A stretch of 64,000 bases of DNA from JBBSHE01 sp038253325 (GTDB lineage: Bacteria > Actinomycetota > Actinomycetes > Propionibacteriales > Nocardioidaceae). Below are positions 25,012 to 33,027 of this stretch, one piece after another. The translations under genes and the position numbers were made by a program. The notes below the pieces were generated by a model. It did no database searches and had not been told where the DNA came from. It worked only from the letters and a program-made list of their open reading frames with translations. The stretch's first letter is position 1. The number at the start of each line of letters is the position of its first letter. The stretch is from the NCBI GenBank assembly GCA_038253325.1, contig JBBSHE010000007.1, forward strand, positions 17,649 to 81,648, read 5' to 3'.

Positions 25012-25155
25012 TCGACGCCGACCAGGTGAGCTGACGGGTTCGGGCCGAGGACTGGCCCGTCGACGCAAGCGCCGATTCACCCCTACACGGTGGTTCCCCG
25101 GTTCCGGGTACGCACTCCCCAGCAGTACGTCCCCGGACTTGGCGTGACCCTCGAA
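25012..25155 (-). promoter_or_regulatory. Cyclic di-AMP riboswitch (ydaO-yuaA type)
   Basis: Reading the minus strand, the leader contains ACGCCAAGTCCGGGG, then GGGGAACCACC, TAGGGGTGAAT, and CCGAACCCGTCAGCTCACC followed by TCGGCGTCGAG. These are the conserved blocks of the ydaO-yuaA element in order. Actinomycetes use it upstream of cell-wall hydrolase genes (rpf and NlpC/P60 genes), where c-di-AMP binding turns expression off. The element ends about 25 bases before the GTG at 24987, leaving room for the RBS GAGGAG. Boundaries are approximate to about 10 bases. Confidence 0.88.
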
Positions 25156-25196
25156 CCGATGGTGTCGCCCATCGCGGCGCCCGAGGATCGTGACTC

Positions 25197-25226
25197 ACCC
25201 TAGCGACCTGCGGCGATCACGGCCAA
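25197..25226 (-). promoter_or_regulatory. Candidate sigma70-type promoter for the riboswitch leader
   Basis: On the minus strand TTGGCC (25226-25221) and TAGGGT (25202-25197) are separated by 18 bases. The expected start of transcription near 25190 is about 35 bases upstream of the riboswitch. Spacing and hexamers fit a vegetative actinobacterial promoter; no experimental support. Confidence 0.5.
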
Positions 25227-25291
25227 CCGACCCTCCGGGTTCTTAGCATTCGGCCCCGGACCGAGTCCCACCTGTCACAGAGGGCACTGCA

Positions 25292-25305
25292 TCAACTCGA
25301 GTTGA
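25292..25305. repeat. Short perfect palindrome TCAACTCGAGTTGA
   Basis: A 14-bp perfect dyad eight bases beyond the stop of the small Cys protein (on the minus strand) and about 65 bp upstream of the promoter of the NlpC/P60 gene. It could be an operator for the endopeptidase gene. It has no loop, so it is a poor terminator. Confidence 0.4.
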
Positions 25306-25313
25306 CTGCTGAC

Positions 25314-25574
25314 TCAGGTGTCGACCGGCGGCTCCACCGTGTCGACCGCCTCCACCATCCGCAACGGCGGCACCAGGCCGGCCGCGCAGAGCACGTCGAG
25401 CGCCGCGCGTTCGTCCTCGTCCAGCGCGACGCCGGACGGTGGTCCACCGAGCAGCACGGTCACCACGCAGTCGCCGCATCCCACGCCACGCATCCGGCAG
25501 CGGTCGCAGTCGATCGTGGTCGCGGGTTCGACGTCGAGCCCGTGCCCGTGACGCGCCTGGGACGAGGCTGTCAT
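25314..25574 (-). CDS. Small Cys-rich conserved actinobacterial protein
   Basis: 86 residues; ATG at 25574 with GGAGGTG upstream. The core CDRCRMRGVGCGDCVVTVLLG (about residues 23-43) has four cysteines in a CxxC-x6-CxxC arrangement, followed by LDEDERAALDVLCAAGLVPPLRMV. The same small protein is widespread in actinomycetes near the NlpC/P60 gene. The cysteines could bind zinc or an iron-sulfur cluster; function unknown. Translation beyond the ATG on the longer open frame lacks conservation, hence the short form. Confidence 0.8.
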   Translation of the reverse strand: MTASSQARHGHGLDVEPATTIDCDRCRMRGVGCGDCVVTVLLGGPPSGVALDEDERAALDVLCAAGLVPPLRMVEAVDTVEPPVDT

Positions 25575-25690
25575 GTCACACCTCCAGTCGTGGCCGGGGA
25601 AGCCTGGTGCTGTGCACGATAGGGGCGTCGTCCGACACTTCCGGCCCTGGCGCATCGGACCGGCCGCATCGGACCGGGACCGCGTCCACG

Positions 25691-26992
25691 TCACGACCTG
25701 GAGAAGACGCTGACGAAGACGTCCGAAGACGTCGTCCGGGCACCCTCCCGGGCCGCCGCCCGCGCGACCTCCTGATCGCTCGAGACGACGAGAAGCACTC
25801 TGCCTGGCGGCTCCGCCGAGACGATGTCGCCGATCAGGGCGTCGGCGGTGACGCCGGCCGGGCTGAAGCGGACCCGTACTCCCCGCGGCGCCGACACCGT
25901 CGGCCGGGTTGCCAGCTCGGCCCCGTCGAAGATGACCGTCACCTCGGCTCGGGTACGCGCAGCCACCACGCCGACCGCCGAGAGGAGCCGAGCCCGTTGC
26001 ACGTCGAGCGCCGACGAACCCCACGCCGTCTTGGTCACGTTGTAGCCGTCAACGATCAGATGCGCCCGCGGCAGCTCCAGCACCCGGAGCACAGCGCCGA
26101 CGTCGGTGAGGGCTCGACTCGAGAGCGTCACCGGCGTCTCGTCGCTCGACGTCACAACGTCGGCAGGCAAGGCACCGGTCGTCGGTGGCAGGGCAAGCTC
26201 GCGGCGCAGGCCCTGGGAGGCGTCGATGATCGTGTCCAGCAGCAGGCGCAGCCGAGTGTTCTCGGCATCCCGCGCGCCCCTGGCGGCTCGCCTGCCGTGT
26301 GCGGTCTCGGCCTCCAACTCCTCGATCCGGCTCCGCAGCCGGCGCACGTCGGACTGCGCGGCTTCGGCAGCCCGTACGGCGCCGGCCTTCGCGTCCGTCG
26401 CCTCTCGGGTCGCGTGCTCGACGGCCCGCATGGCGGCAGCCAGCTGCGCCCGGGTCTGGCCGACGGTGCGGCGCAGCGACGCGTTCTCGGCCTTGAGGTC
26501 CTCGGTGCGGCCGCGGAGCTCCTCGCGGAGCCGTCGGGTCGCGGTCCGTGCATCCTCGAGCTGGTCGGCCAGCCGCCGCCGCTGCTCGTCGCCGGGCCTG
26601 GCCTCCCGGTCGCCGGGCTCGCGTACCGCCTCGGCCTCCTTCACCCTCAGCTCCCATTCCGGCGACCGCATGAGATAAGCCATCGCCGCGACCTCGCGGG
26701 CCGTCCTCACCTCGGTGGTGTCGACCGGCCCGGGGGACTCGGCGCGAGCGGCGAGCTCGGGGTTCAGCGCCCGGGACTGGGTGGCGACCCGTTCCCGGAA
26801 CCGCTCGTCGGACTCGAGCGCAGCAAGGATGTGCGCGCCGCCGAGCTTGGCACGGCGCGGCGGAGCGAACGAAGCGACCTTGCGCAGCGGAGCCGGTAGC
26901 TGGTCGGGCGCCAGCCTCCCGATCGCGTCGGCGGCCAGTGCGACCACGACGCTCCGGACGAACTCGGGGAGCGGCCGGGCTGCCTCAGGCAC
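25691..26992 (-). CDS. NYN-domain (YacP-like) putative RNase with coiled coil
   Basis: 433 residues from GTG at 26992, preceded by GGAAGGGG. The N-terminal 110 residues are helical and contain RLAPDQLPAPLRKVASFAPPRRAKLGG, conserved among actinobacterial relatives. Residues about 125-260 are a strong coiled coil of Arg/Glu/Ala heptads. The C-terminal 160 residues form the NYN/PIN-like nuclease fold: HLIVDGYNVTKTAWG (first acidic site), TVIFDGAEL (second), then ADALIGDIV and LLVVSSDQEVARAA (third). NYN proteins are metal-dependent RNases related to YacP/Rae1. An RNA-processing role is inference from the family. Divergent from the exonuclease-UvrC gene. Confidence 0.85.
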   Translation of the reverse strand: MPEAARPLPEFVRSVVVALAADAIGRLAPDQLPAPLRKVASFAPPRRAKLGGAHILAALESDERFRERVATQSRALNPELAARAESPGPVDTTEVRTAREVAAMAYLMRSPEWELRVKEAEAVREPGDREARPGDEQRRRLADQLEDARTATRRLREELRGRTEDLKAENASLRRTVGQTRAQLAAAMRAVEHATREATDAKAGAVRAAEAAQSDVRRLRSRIEELEAETAHGRRAARGARDAENTRLRLLLDTIIDASQGLRRELALPPTTGALPADVVTSSDETPVTLSSRALTDVGAVLRVLELPRAHLIVDGYNVTKTAWGSSALDVQRARLLSAVGVVAARTRAEVTVIFDGAELATRPTVSAPRGVRVRFSPAGVTADALIGDIVSAEPPGRVLLVVSSDQEVARAAAREGARTTSSDVFVSVFSRS

Positions 26993-27116
26993 GAGTGACC
27001 CCTTCCGGTCGGCATCGACGTGATCCCTCCACTGTACGAACGACCTGCCGGACGGACGACACGCCGAGACGGCGAACGCAGCGGTTTCGTCGGCGCCGGT
27101 GCCTACCGTGCGAGAC

Positions 27117-28913
27117 ATGAGCACCGCGCCGTCCGCCGCCACGCCGGCGCTCGGGCAGCCCGCTGTCCAGGGAACCTTCGACGAGCTCGGCACCCTGCTA
27201 CGGGAGACCACGTTCGTCGTCGTCGACCTGGAGACGACCGGCGGGTCGCCTGCGGCCGGGTGCCAGATCACCGAGATCGGTGCCGTCAAGGTACGGGCCG
27301 GCGAGGTCCTCGGCGAGTTCCAGACGCTCGTCCGCCCCGATCTCCCGATTCCCCCGTTCATCGCCGTTCTCACCGGGATCACCGACGCGATGGTCGCGAC
27401 CGCTCCTCCGGTCGACGCGGTCCTGCCCGCTTTCCTGGAGTTCCTCCGCGGCACCGTCGTGGTGGCTCACAACGCGCCGTTCGACATCGGGTTCCTCCAG
27501 CACGCCTGCGGTGTGCTGGACCTGGGATGGCCGCGGCCGCCGGTCCTCGACACCGCCCGCCTTGCCCGGCGGGTGGTGACGCGCGACGAGGCACCGAACT
27601 GCAAGCTTTCCTCGTTGGCTCGGCTGTTCCGGTCCTCGACCACGCCAAACCATCGAGCCCTGGCCGATGCCCGCGCAACGGTCGACGTGCTGCACGGTCT
27701 GCTCGAGAGGCTCGGCAACCTCGGCGTCCACACCCTCGAGGAGCTTCAGACGTTCTCGTCCCGGGTCAGCTCGGCGCAGCGACGCAAACGGCACCTGGCC
27801 GAGCACCTGCCCCACGCGCCCGGCGTCTACATCTTCCGCGACGGCCGGTCCACCGTGCTGTACGTCGGGAAGTCCCGCGACCTGCGCTCACGCGTACGGA
27901 ATTACTTCACGGCCAGCGAGACCCGGTCCCGGATGGGAGAGATGGTCGGGATCGCTGAATCGGTCGATGGCTTGCGCTGCAGCACCGACCTGGAGGCGCA
28001 GGTGGCCGAGCTTCGGCTGATCGCTCACCACAAGCCGCGCTACAACCGTCGGTCGAAGTTCCCGGAGCGGGTCCGCTGGGTGAAGCTGACGGTCGAGCCG
28101 TGGCCACGGCTCGCGGTCGTGACCAAGGTGCTCGACGACGCCGCGACCTATCTCGGGCCGTTCGGCTCCAAGGGCCGCGCCGAGCTGGCCTTGGCGGCGC
28201 TGTACGACAGCTTTCCCATCCGCCAGTGTTCGGGCCGGCTCCCCAGACGCCCGCGGCGTTCGGCCTGCGTGCTGGCCGAGATGGGCCGATGTCTGTCGCC
28301 GTGCAACGGCCAGAGCACGCCCGAGGCGTACAGCCTCGTCGTCGACGGGCTGAAGGAGGCCATCCAGAGCGACCCAGGGCGAGTCGCCCGGGTCCTGCGC
28401 ACGAAGATGGCGCGGCTCGCCGTCGACGAGCGGTTCGAGGAGGCGACCCGGCACCGGGAGCGGTTGACGGCACTGGTCAGGGCCAGCGCCCGCACCCAGC
28501 GGCTCCGCGCGCTGACCCGCTGTCCCGAGGTGGTCGCGGCACGCCGCACCAGGGAGGGCCGCTGGGAGGTGCACGTCATCCGATACGGCCGACTCGCCGG
28601 TGCCGGCGTCATCCCGCCCCGGACCAGCGCCCCGCTGTGGATCGACCAGCTGCGCACGAGCGCCGAGACGGTGACCGACGGTCCGGGACCGGCTCCGGCG
28701 GCGTCGGTCGAGGAGACCGAGCTGGTCCTACGCTGGCTCGAGTCCGCCGGCGTGCGGCTCGCGACGATCGACGGCACCTGGACATGCCGGGTGGCCGGCG
28801 CCGGGTCGTGGCGCCAGGTGCTCGACCGGGTCGACGCGGCTCGCGACGCCATGGTGCCGTTCGACCAGCCGAGAGACATCCGTACCCGTGCGCGGCCCGG
28901 TGCGCTCGGCTGA
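27117..28913 (+). CDS. DEDDh exonuclease fused to UvrC N-terminal (GIY-YIG) half
   Basis: 598 residues from ATG 27117 (a GTG at 27099 is possible). Residues about 35-200 are a DnaQ-type 3'-5' exonuclease: VVVDLETTGG (Exo I), AHNAPFDIGFL (Exo II), NHRALADARAT (Exo III, DEDDh type). Residues about 230-315 are a GIY-YIG nuclease: GVYIFRDGRSTVLYVGKSRDLRSRVRNYF. A cysteine region follows (QCSGRLPRRPRRSACVLAEMGRCLSPC) and a UvrB-interacting UVR-like helix (MARLAVDERFEEATRHRERL). The UvrC C-terminal RNase-H-like and HhH parts are missing. It corresponds to Rv2191 and to Cho-like proteins making 3' incisions in nucleotide excision repair; the exact lesion range is unknown. Confidence 0.92.
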   Translation: MSTAPSAATPALGQPAVQGTFDELGTLLRETTFVVVDLETTGGSPAAGCQITEIGAVKVRAGEVLGEFQTLVRPDLPIPPFIAVLTGITDAMVATAPPVDAVLPAFLEFLRGTVVVAHNAPFDIGFLQHACGVLDLGWPRPPVLDTARLARRVVTRDEAPNCKLSSLARLFRSSTTPNHRALADARATVDVLHGLLERLGNLGVHTLEELQTFSSRVSSAQRRKRHLAEHLPHAPGVYIFRDGRSTVLYVGKSRDLRSRVRNYFTASETRSRMGEMVGIAESVDGLRCSTDLEAQVAELRLIAHHKPRYNRRSKFPERVRWVKLTVEPWPRLAVVTKVLDDAATYLGPFGSKGRAELALAALYDSFPIRQCSGRLPRRPRRSACVLAEMGRCLSPCNGQSTPEAYSLVVDGLKEAIQSDPGRVARVLRTKMARLAVDERFEEATRHRERLTALVRASARTQRLRALTRCPEVVAARRTREGRWEVHVIRYGRLAGAGVIPPRTSAPLWIDQLRTSAETVTDGPGPAPAASVEETELVLRWLESAGVRLATIDGTWTCRVAGAGSWRQVLDRVDAARDAMVPFDQPRDIRTRARPGALG

Positions 28914-28919
28914 GCGCAC
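28900..28919. terminator. Hairpin between convergent genes
   Basis: GTGCGCTC (28900-28907), loop GGCT, GAGCGCAC (28912-28919): a perfect 8-bp stem spanning the stop codon of the exonuclease-UvrC gene and lying 19 bp beyond the stop of the convergent acetyltransferase gene. There is no T-run, as is usual for high-G+C intrinsic terminators. It could serve both genes. Confidence 0.5.
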
Positions 28920-28937
28920 TCAGACGCTGAGCTCACA

Positions 28938-30101
28938 TCAGAAGTAGACAAGCATGAAGGCGTCGGCTGCGAAGACCACGTCGGCGACCGCGTCGCGCTC
29001 CTCGGTGCCACCGACGACGAGCCCAGCGCGTCGCAGGGTCGCGACGCGTACGCCCGCGAACAGCGCAGCAAGGCCGCGGGCGCCGACCTCTAGCCCGTCG
29101 TCGAGGGACTTGACCCGGGTCAAGGTCGCCTGTCCAGCACTGACCCGCACCCGGAACGACCCGCTGTTCTGCGGCCGTTGCTCGTCGGTCACGCGCAGTC
29201 CGACGTCCGCCTCGACGTTCGGCGGGAAGCCGCGTCCGGCGATCGCAGTCTCGAGGTCGACGATCCGGAGCATCCACTGTTCCGTCGTGTGCATCGTCGG
29301 GAGGCAGTCCGCCAGCAGCCACCACACGGGGTCCTCCGGCCCGACGCAGGCGCGGACCGTCGGTGCCACCGACGACCCCGATCCGACCAGCCCCCAGAAC
29401 GTGCGCAGCGTGCGCTCGGACCCGGCGACCAGGTGGCTCACGCGCAACGCGTCCGAACCGTCGAACGCGAAGCCGACGAAGCCGTCAGCAGCGAGGTAGC
29501 CGAAGTAGTTCTCGTCCTCGAGCACCTCGGCCCAGCCCCGTGGCTCGTCGTCGAACGGACCGTGGTCGCGATGACGGGCATGGAGCCGCCCGATCGTCGC
29601 GACGACCTCGGCCGCGTCACCAGTGCGCGCACGCCACACGACGACCGGGTCGGACCGCTTCGTCAGCCGGCGGACCGCGTCGCTCGGCACGCTGATCGTG
29701 TACCGGCTGCCGGCGAGCTCGTAGCCGGCACGGCGGTACGGCGGGGTCGTGGCCGGATAGAGGGCCGAGACCGGAAAACGCTGGTCCCCCGCACGGTCGA
29801 GCACCGCGACCATCAAGGCAGCGCCGACTCCTCTCCCCCGGTCCTCGGGTGCGACAACGACTCCCCCGATCCCGGCCATCGGCAGCGAGCGACCACCCCA
29901 CCACTGGTTGAACGCCATGATCCGGGCGGTCGCGGCGAGCCGCCCGCCCTGGAAGGCGCCCAGCAGCCTGCCCTGCTCCGCGGCGTGGGTCTGGAGCGAC
30001 GTCCACCAGCCGCGTCGGGCCGGGTCGAGCGGCCCGAACGAGCGGTTGCGGACATCGAGGGCCGCGCCGAGGTCGTCGGGCGTGAGGTCGCGGATGTCCA
30101 C
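28938..30101 (-). CDS. Eis-family GNAT N-acetyltransferase
   Basis: 387 residues from GTG at 30101. Two tandem GNAT folds followed by a sterol-carrier-like C-terminal domain, as in mycobacterial Eis, which acetylates aminoglycosides, polyamines and proteins as a hexamer. The acetyl-CoA loop is VVVAPEDRGRGVGAALM (about 96-112), preceded by LPMAGIGG; then the LYPATTPPYRRAGYELAG stretch typical of Eis, and at the C terminus FRVRVSAGQATLTRV and ADAFMLVYF ending in the catalytic carboxylate. An alternative GTG at 30212 would add 37 residues not seen in relatives and would overlap the promoter region of the divergent Lrp-type gene. Ahead of GTG 30101 sits TAACGT, suggesting a leaderless transcript. 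Confidence 0.87.
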   Translation of the reverse strand: MDIRDLTPDDLGAALDVRNRSFGPLDPARRGWWTSLQTHAAEQGRLLGAFQGGRLAATARIMAFNQWWGGRSLPMAGIGGVVVAPEDRGRGVGAALMVAVLDRAGDQRFPVSALYPATTPPYRRAGYELAGSRYTISVPSDAVRRLTKRSDPVVVWRARTGDAAEVVATIGRLHARHRDHGPFDDEPRGWAEVLEDENYFGYLAADGFVGFAFDGSDALRVSHLVAGSERTLRTFWGLVGSGSSVAPTVRACVGPEDPVWWLLADCLPTMHTTEQWMLRIVDLETAIAGRGFPPNVEADVGLRVTDEQRPQNSGSFRVRVSAGQATLTRVKSLDDGLEVGARGLAALFAGVRVATLRRAGLVVGGTEERDAVADVVFAADAFMLVYF

Positions 30102-30259
30102 GGGGTCGGACGTTAGATCACGCGCGGGCTTGGACCAAGGGGTTTGATCGCGCAAGCGGCGCCGATGGGCCAAGATGGCCGATAGGCCCGAGCTGGCGGA
30201 TGAGTCCTCCACCGCCGGTTTCGGCTCGGCAGTCGCGCCATCGCCGAGAGGGGTTCACC

Positions 30260-30541
30260 GTGATCACTGCGATCGTCTTCGTCAGCGCTGACGTCGCCCG
30301 CATCCCGGAGGTCGCCGAGGCCATCGCCGCCGTCGACGGCGTGAGCGAGGTCTACTCGGTGACCGGGGACATCGACCTGATCGCCCTCATCCGGGTACGC
30401 GACCACGAACGGATCGCCGAGGTCGTACCCGAACAGATCAACAAGGTTCCTGGCGTGTTGTCGACCGAGACACACATCGCGTTCCGGACGTACTCGACCC
30501 ACGACCTCGAGGCCGCGTTCTCACTCGGCGTCGACGACTGA
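30260..30541 (+). CDS. Stand-alone Lrp/AsnC ligand-binding (RAM) domain protein
   Basis: 93 residues; GTG at 30260 with GAGAGGGG upstream. The whole protein is one RAM domain: VITAIVFVSADVARIPEVAEAIAAVDGVSEVYSVTGDIDLIALIRV, then PGVLSTETHIAFRTY. The glycine-rich SVTGDIDL turn is where amino acids bind in Lrp-family dimers. The N-terminal helix-turn-helix is absent, so it cannot bind DNA alone; such proteins form octamers and may sense amino acids or modulate full-length Lrp. It lies 20 bp from the convergent trpD stop, near a tryptophan gene, a suggestive but unproven link. Confidence 0.87.
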   Translation: MITAIVFVSADVARIPEVAEAIAAVDGVSEVYSVTGDIDLIALIRVRDHERIAEVVPEQINKVPGVLSTETHIAFRTYSTHDLEAAFSLGVDD

Positions 30542-30561
30542 CGATCGACCGACACCACACG

Positions 30562-31602
30562 TCAGCCGGTGGCTCGGGCTGCGACCGTGACCCACTGCTC
30601 GAGGAGCGCGGCGGCGGCGCCGGTGTCGACCGCCGCGGCAGCGCGTTGCATACCGTCCGCCAGCCGGTCGCGCAGTGGTCCGACCGCCGCGTCGAACACG
30701 GTGAGGCCAGCCGCCGCATTCAGCAGTACGACGTCGCGGACCGGGCCGGTCTCGCCGGCAAGGACGGACCGCACCACGTCGGCGTTGAAAGCGGCCGTGC
30801 CCCCGACCAGGTCGGCCACGTTGCAACGGGCGATCCCGACCTCGGCCGGGTCGAACGTCTCGGTCGTCACCACCCCGTCGCGGACGGACCAGACGTGTGA
30901 CGTCGTGGTCGTCGTCAACTCGTCGAGCCCGTCGTCGCCGCGGAACACCAACGCGTCGGTACCGCGCCCCGCGAGCACGCCAGCGGTGATCTCGGCCATC
31001 CTCGGGTCGGCGACGCCCACCGCCTGGGCACCCGGACGAGCCGGGTTGGCCAGCGGGCCCAGGAAGTTGAACGTCGTCCCGACACCGAGCTCGCGCCGGG
31101 GAACCGCCGAGTGGCGCAGCGCCGGGTGGAACATCGGCGCGAAGCAGAACGTGATCCCGACCTCGGTGGCGACCTGAGCGACCACGGACACCGGCAGGTC
31201 CAGTGGGAGCCCGAGCTCCTCCAGCACGTCGGCGGCGCCGCACGCAGACGAAGCGGCCCGGTTGCCGTGCTTGACCACCCGGGCGCCGGCTCCGGCCGCG
31301 ACGATGGCGGCCATCGTCGAGATGTTGACGGTACGAGCCCGGTCGCCTCCGGTCCCCACGACGTCGACGAGGCGCCCGGGCACCTCGAGCGGAGTGGCGA
31401 ACTCGTACATCGTCGCGACCAGGCCGTTGATCTCGTCGACCGTCTCGCCCTTGGACCGAAGGGCGACGGCAAAACCGGCGATCTGCGCCGGTGTCGCCTC
31501 GCCGGCAAGGATCTGACGCATCGCCCAGGCCGCCTGCTCGACGCTCAGGTCATCGTGACACAGCAGACCGGCCAGGACCTGTGGCCACGAGTGCTCGGTC
31601 AT
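30562..31602 (-). CDS. trpD: Anthranilate phosphoribosyltransferase
   Basis: 346 residues. Joins anthranilate to PRPP in tryptophan synthesis. Family motifs: the PRPP/magnesium loop VVGTGGDRARTVNISTMAA, KHGNRAASSACGAADVLEELG, and the hinge FCFAPMFHPALRHSAVPRRELGVGTTFNFLGPLANPA, all conserved. The start ATG at 31602 overlaps the stop of the upstream receiver-like gene as ATGA, so translation is probably coupled. No other trp gene is nearby, as in other actinomycetes in which trpD sits alone by the cytochrome genes (Rv2192c). No leader peptide or attenuator is visible. Confidence 0.95.
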   Translation of the reverse strand: MTEHSWPQVLAGLLCHDDLSVEQAAWAMRQILAGEATPAQIAGFAVALRSKGETVDEINGLVATMYEFATPLEVPGRLVDVVGTGGDRARTVNISTMAAIVAAGAGARVVKHGNRAASSACGAADVLEELGLPLDLPVSVVAQVATEVGITFCFAPMFHPALRHSAVPRRELGVGTTFNFLGPLANPARPGAQAVGVADPRMAEITAGVLAGRGTDALVFRGDDGLDELTTTTTSHVWSVRDGVVTTETFDPAEVGIARCNVADLVGGTAAFNADVVRSVLAGETGPVRDVVLLNAAAGLTVFDAAVGPLRDRLADGMQRAAAAVDTGAAAALLEQWVTVAARATG

Positions 31603-31997
31603 TGACGGGTGACGGCGGTGCGACCTCGTACGAGCTCGACAACGGCATGCGCGAGCGCGAGCGGGTCGATCGGGTGCGTCACGACCGCCTCGGCACGCGA
31701 CCAGGTTGCGAGCCAGCCATCCTGCGGGCGGCCGATGATGACCAGAATCGGGGGAGCCCGATAGATCTCGTCCTTGACCTGGCGGGCGATCCCGATCCCT
31801 CCGGCCGGCACCGCCTCGCCGTCGAGGATCGCCAGGTCGATGCCGCCGCGGTCGAACATCTGGATCACGACAGGCTCCGTCGCGCATTCGACGTACTCGA
31901 ACTCCGGGAGGTCCGGATGAGGCCGCTTGCCGAGCGCGAGGATGACGTTGGTGCGTGTGTTGGCGTCGTCGCTGTAGACCAGCACCCTCATCGACAT
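31599..31997 (-). CDS. Stand-alone receiver-like domain, atypical
   Basis: 132 residues; ATG at 31997 with GAGGAAGG upstream. Fold reads as a response-regulator receiver: first strand MRVLVYSDDANTR with the acidic pair, LAILDGEA with the phospho-acceptor-type Asp at about 55, LVIIGRPQDGWL, then VVTHPIDPLALAHAV at the fifth strand. The conserved lysine of the K-P motif there is a histidine (THP), and the usual Thr/Ser switch residue is not obvious, so phosphorylation may be lost. There is no output domain. ATGA overlap with trpD and closeness to the ctaG gene hint at a regulatory or adaptor role; relatives occur at this position in other actinomycetes. Confidence 0.78.
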   Translation of the reverse strand: MSMRVLVYSDDANTRTNVILALGKRPHPDLPEFEYVECATEPVVIQMFDRGGIDLAILDGEAVPAGGIGIARQVKDEIYRAPPILVIIGRPQDGWLATWSRAEAVVTHPIDPLALAHAVVELVRGRTAVTRQ

Positions 31998-32033
31998 CGC
32001 CTTCCTCGTCGCGGCCGAGACCTGCCGGCGATG

Positions 32034-32948
32034 CTATCGGGTCGGACTGGTCCGTCGAGCGGCTTCCTGGCGGTCGAGCGCCCGGTCGACACGTCCGGCC
32101 TCCCGCTGGCTGGCCTGGAACCACTGCACGAACAAGACGACGAAGACGAGCAGCCCGACGAAGTCGCCCGACGCCCACAAGATGCCGCCCGCGATCTGCT
32201 GGTCGTGCCGGGGCGACGGCGGCCACGTCCGGTGCAGGCCCTCGTAGTAGCCGCCGGCGATCAGCCGCGACGTCGACATGATCGTGACGCCGAGGAACGC
32301 GTGGAACGGCAGCGTGGCGAGCATCGAGAACATCCGGAACGGATGCGCTACCCGTCCGGGTACCGGGTCGAGTCCGAGCAGCGGCCAGAAGAACAGGCAC
32401 CCGACGACGACGAAGTGCAGGTGCTGGACGTTGTGCAGCACGTCGGAGGTGAGGGTGGCCTCGTACCACCCGGAGAAGTACAGCACCCACGGGTTCGCGA
32501 CGAACAACGCGAACGTGAGCGGCGGGAAGGTCAGCACCTTTGCAACCCGGCTGTGCAGGACCGCGAGGAGGACCCGCCGGGGCTGTACGGCCAGGGTACG
32601 AAGCGCCAACGTGACCGGAGCACCCAACGCCATGAACACCGGCACCACCATCGACAGCACCATGTGCTGAACCATGTGGATGCTCAGCAGCGTGTCGTCG
32701 TACGTGCCGAGCGACGAGCAGGTCGCGACGAGTGCCGCGCCCATCCCTACAAGGCAGAAGCTCAGCGTCCGCCACACCGACCAGTCATCGCCACGGCGCC
32801 GCAACGTCACGACCCCCCACAGGTAGAACGCGGTCACCACCCCGACAGCCAGCAGCGGGAGCAACTCGAAAGACCACGCGGTGAAGACCCGCTCGACCGT
32901 CAGCCGCGGGACGTCCGTGGCGTGGTCGACGAGCACGTGAAGGGCCAC
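32034..32948 (-). CDS. ctaG: Cytochrome c oxidase assembly factor CtaG-like membrane protein
   Basis: 304 residues with about seven hydrophobic segments. The caa3_CtaG family is recognised by LLSIHMVQHMVLSMVVPVFMALGAP, by HNVQHLHFVVVGCLFFWPLLG, and by PFHAFLGVTIMSTSRLIAGGYY, whose histidines and methionines could bind copper. In Bacillus the protein is needed for caa3 oxidase assembly; it is unrelated in fold to the Cox11-type CtaG. The gene is divergent from ctaE across a 79-bp gap, consistent with a role in building the oxidase encoded alongside. The arginine-rich C-terminal tail is cytoplasmic by the positive-inside rule. Confidence 0.88.
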   Translation of the reverse strand: MALHVLVDHATDVPRLTVERVFTAWSFELLPLLAVGVVTAFYLWGVVTLRRRGDDWSVWRTLSFCLVGMGAALVATCSSLGTYDDTLLSIHMVQHMVLSMVVPVFMALGAPVTLALRTLAVQPRRVLLAVLHSRVAKVLTFPPLTFALFVANPWVLYFSGWYEATLTSDVLHNVQHLHFVVVGCLFFWPLLGLDPVPGRVAHPFRMFSMLATLPFHAFLGVTIMSTSRLIAGGYYEGLHRTWPPSPRHDQQIAGGILWASGDFVGLLVFVVLFVQWFQASQREAGRVDRALDRQEAARRTSPTR

Positions 32949-33015
32949 AGCAAGCCACTCTAGGCACCCGTCTGCATAGCCGGGGGGTCGGTGCGCCGGC
33001 TATGACGCCGAGGCA

Positions 33016-33021
33016 CATAAT
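33016..33021 (+). promoter_or_regulatory. Candidate -10 box for a leaderless ctaE-qcrCAB transcript
   Basis: CATAAT ends six bases before the GTG of ctaE, and no ribosome binding site lies between. That distance puts the first transcribed base at or next to the start codon, the arrangement of leaderless mRNAs common in actinobacteria. No good -35 hexamer is visible. Confidence 0.45.
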
Positions 33022-33027
33022 GGCTGC

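Noticed and set aside
24988..25080. N-terminal extension of the NlpC/P60 protein from the ATG at 25080
   Set aside because: The codons overlap the 3' blocks of the c-di-AMP riboswitch and would place about 31 polar residues ahead of the signal peptide.
31998..32033. Trp attenuator or leader peptide upstream of trpD
   Set aside because: trpD is coupled to the receiver-like gene; no Trp-codon run or alternative stem-loops are visible ahead of either gene.
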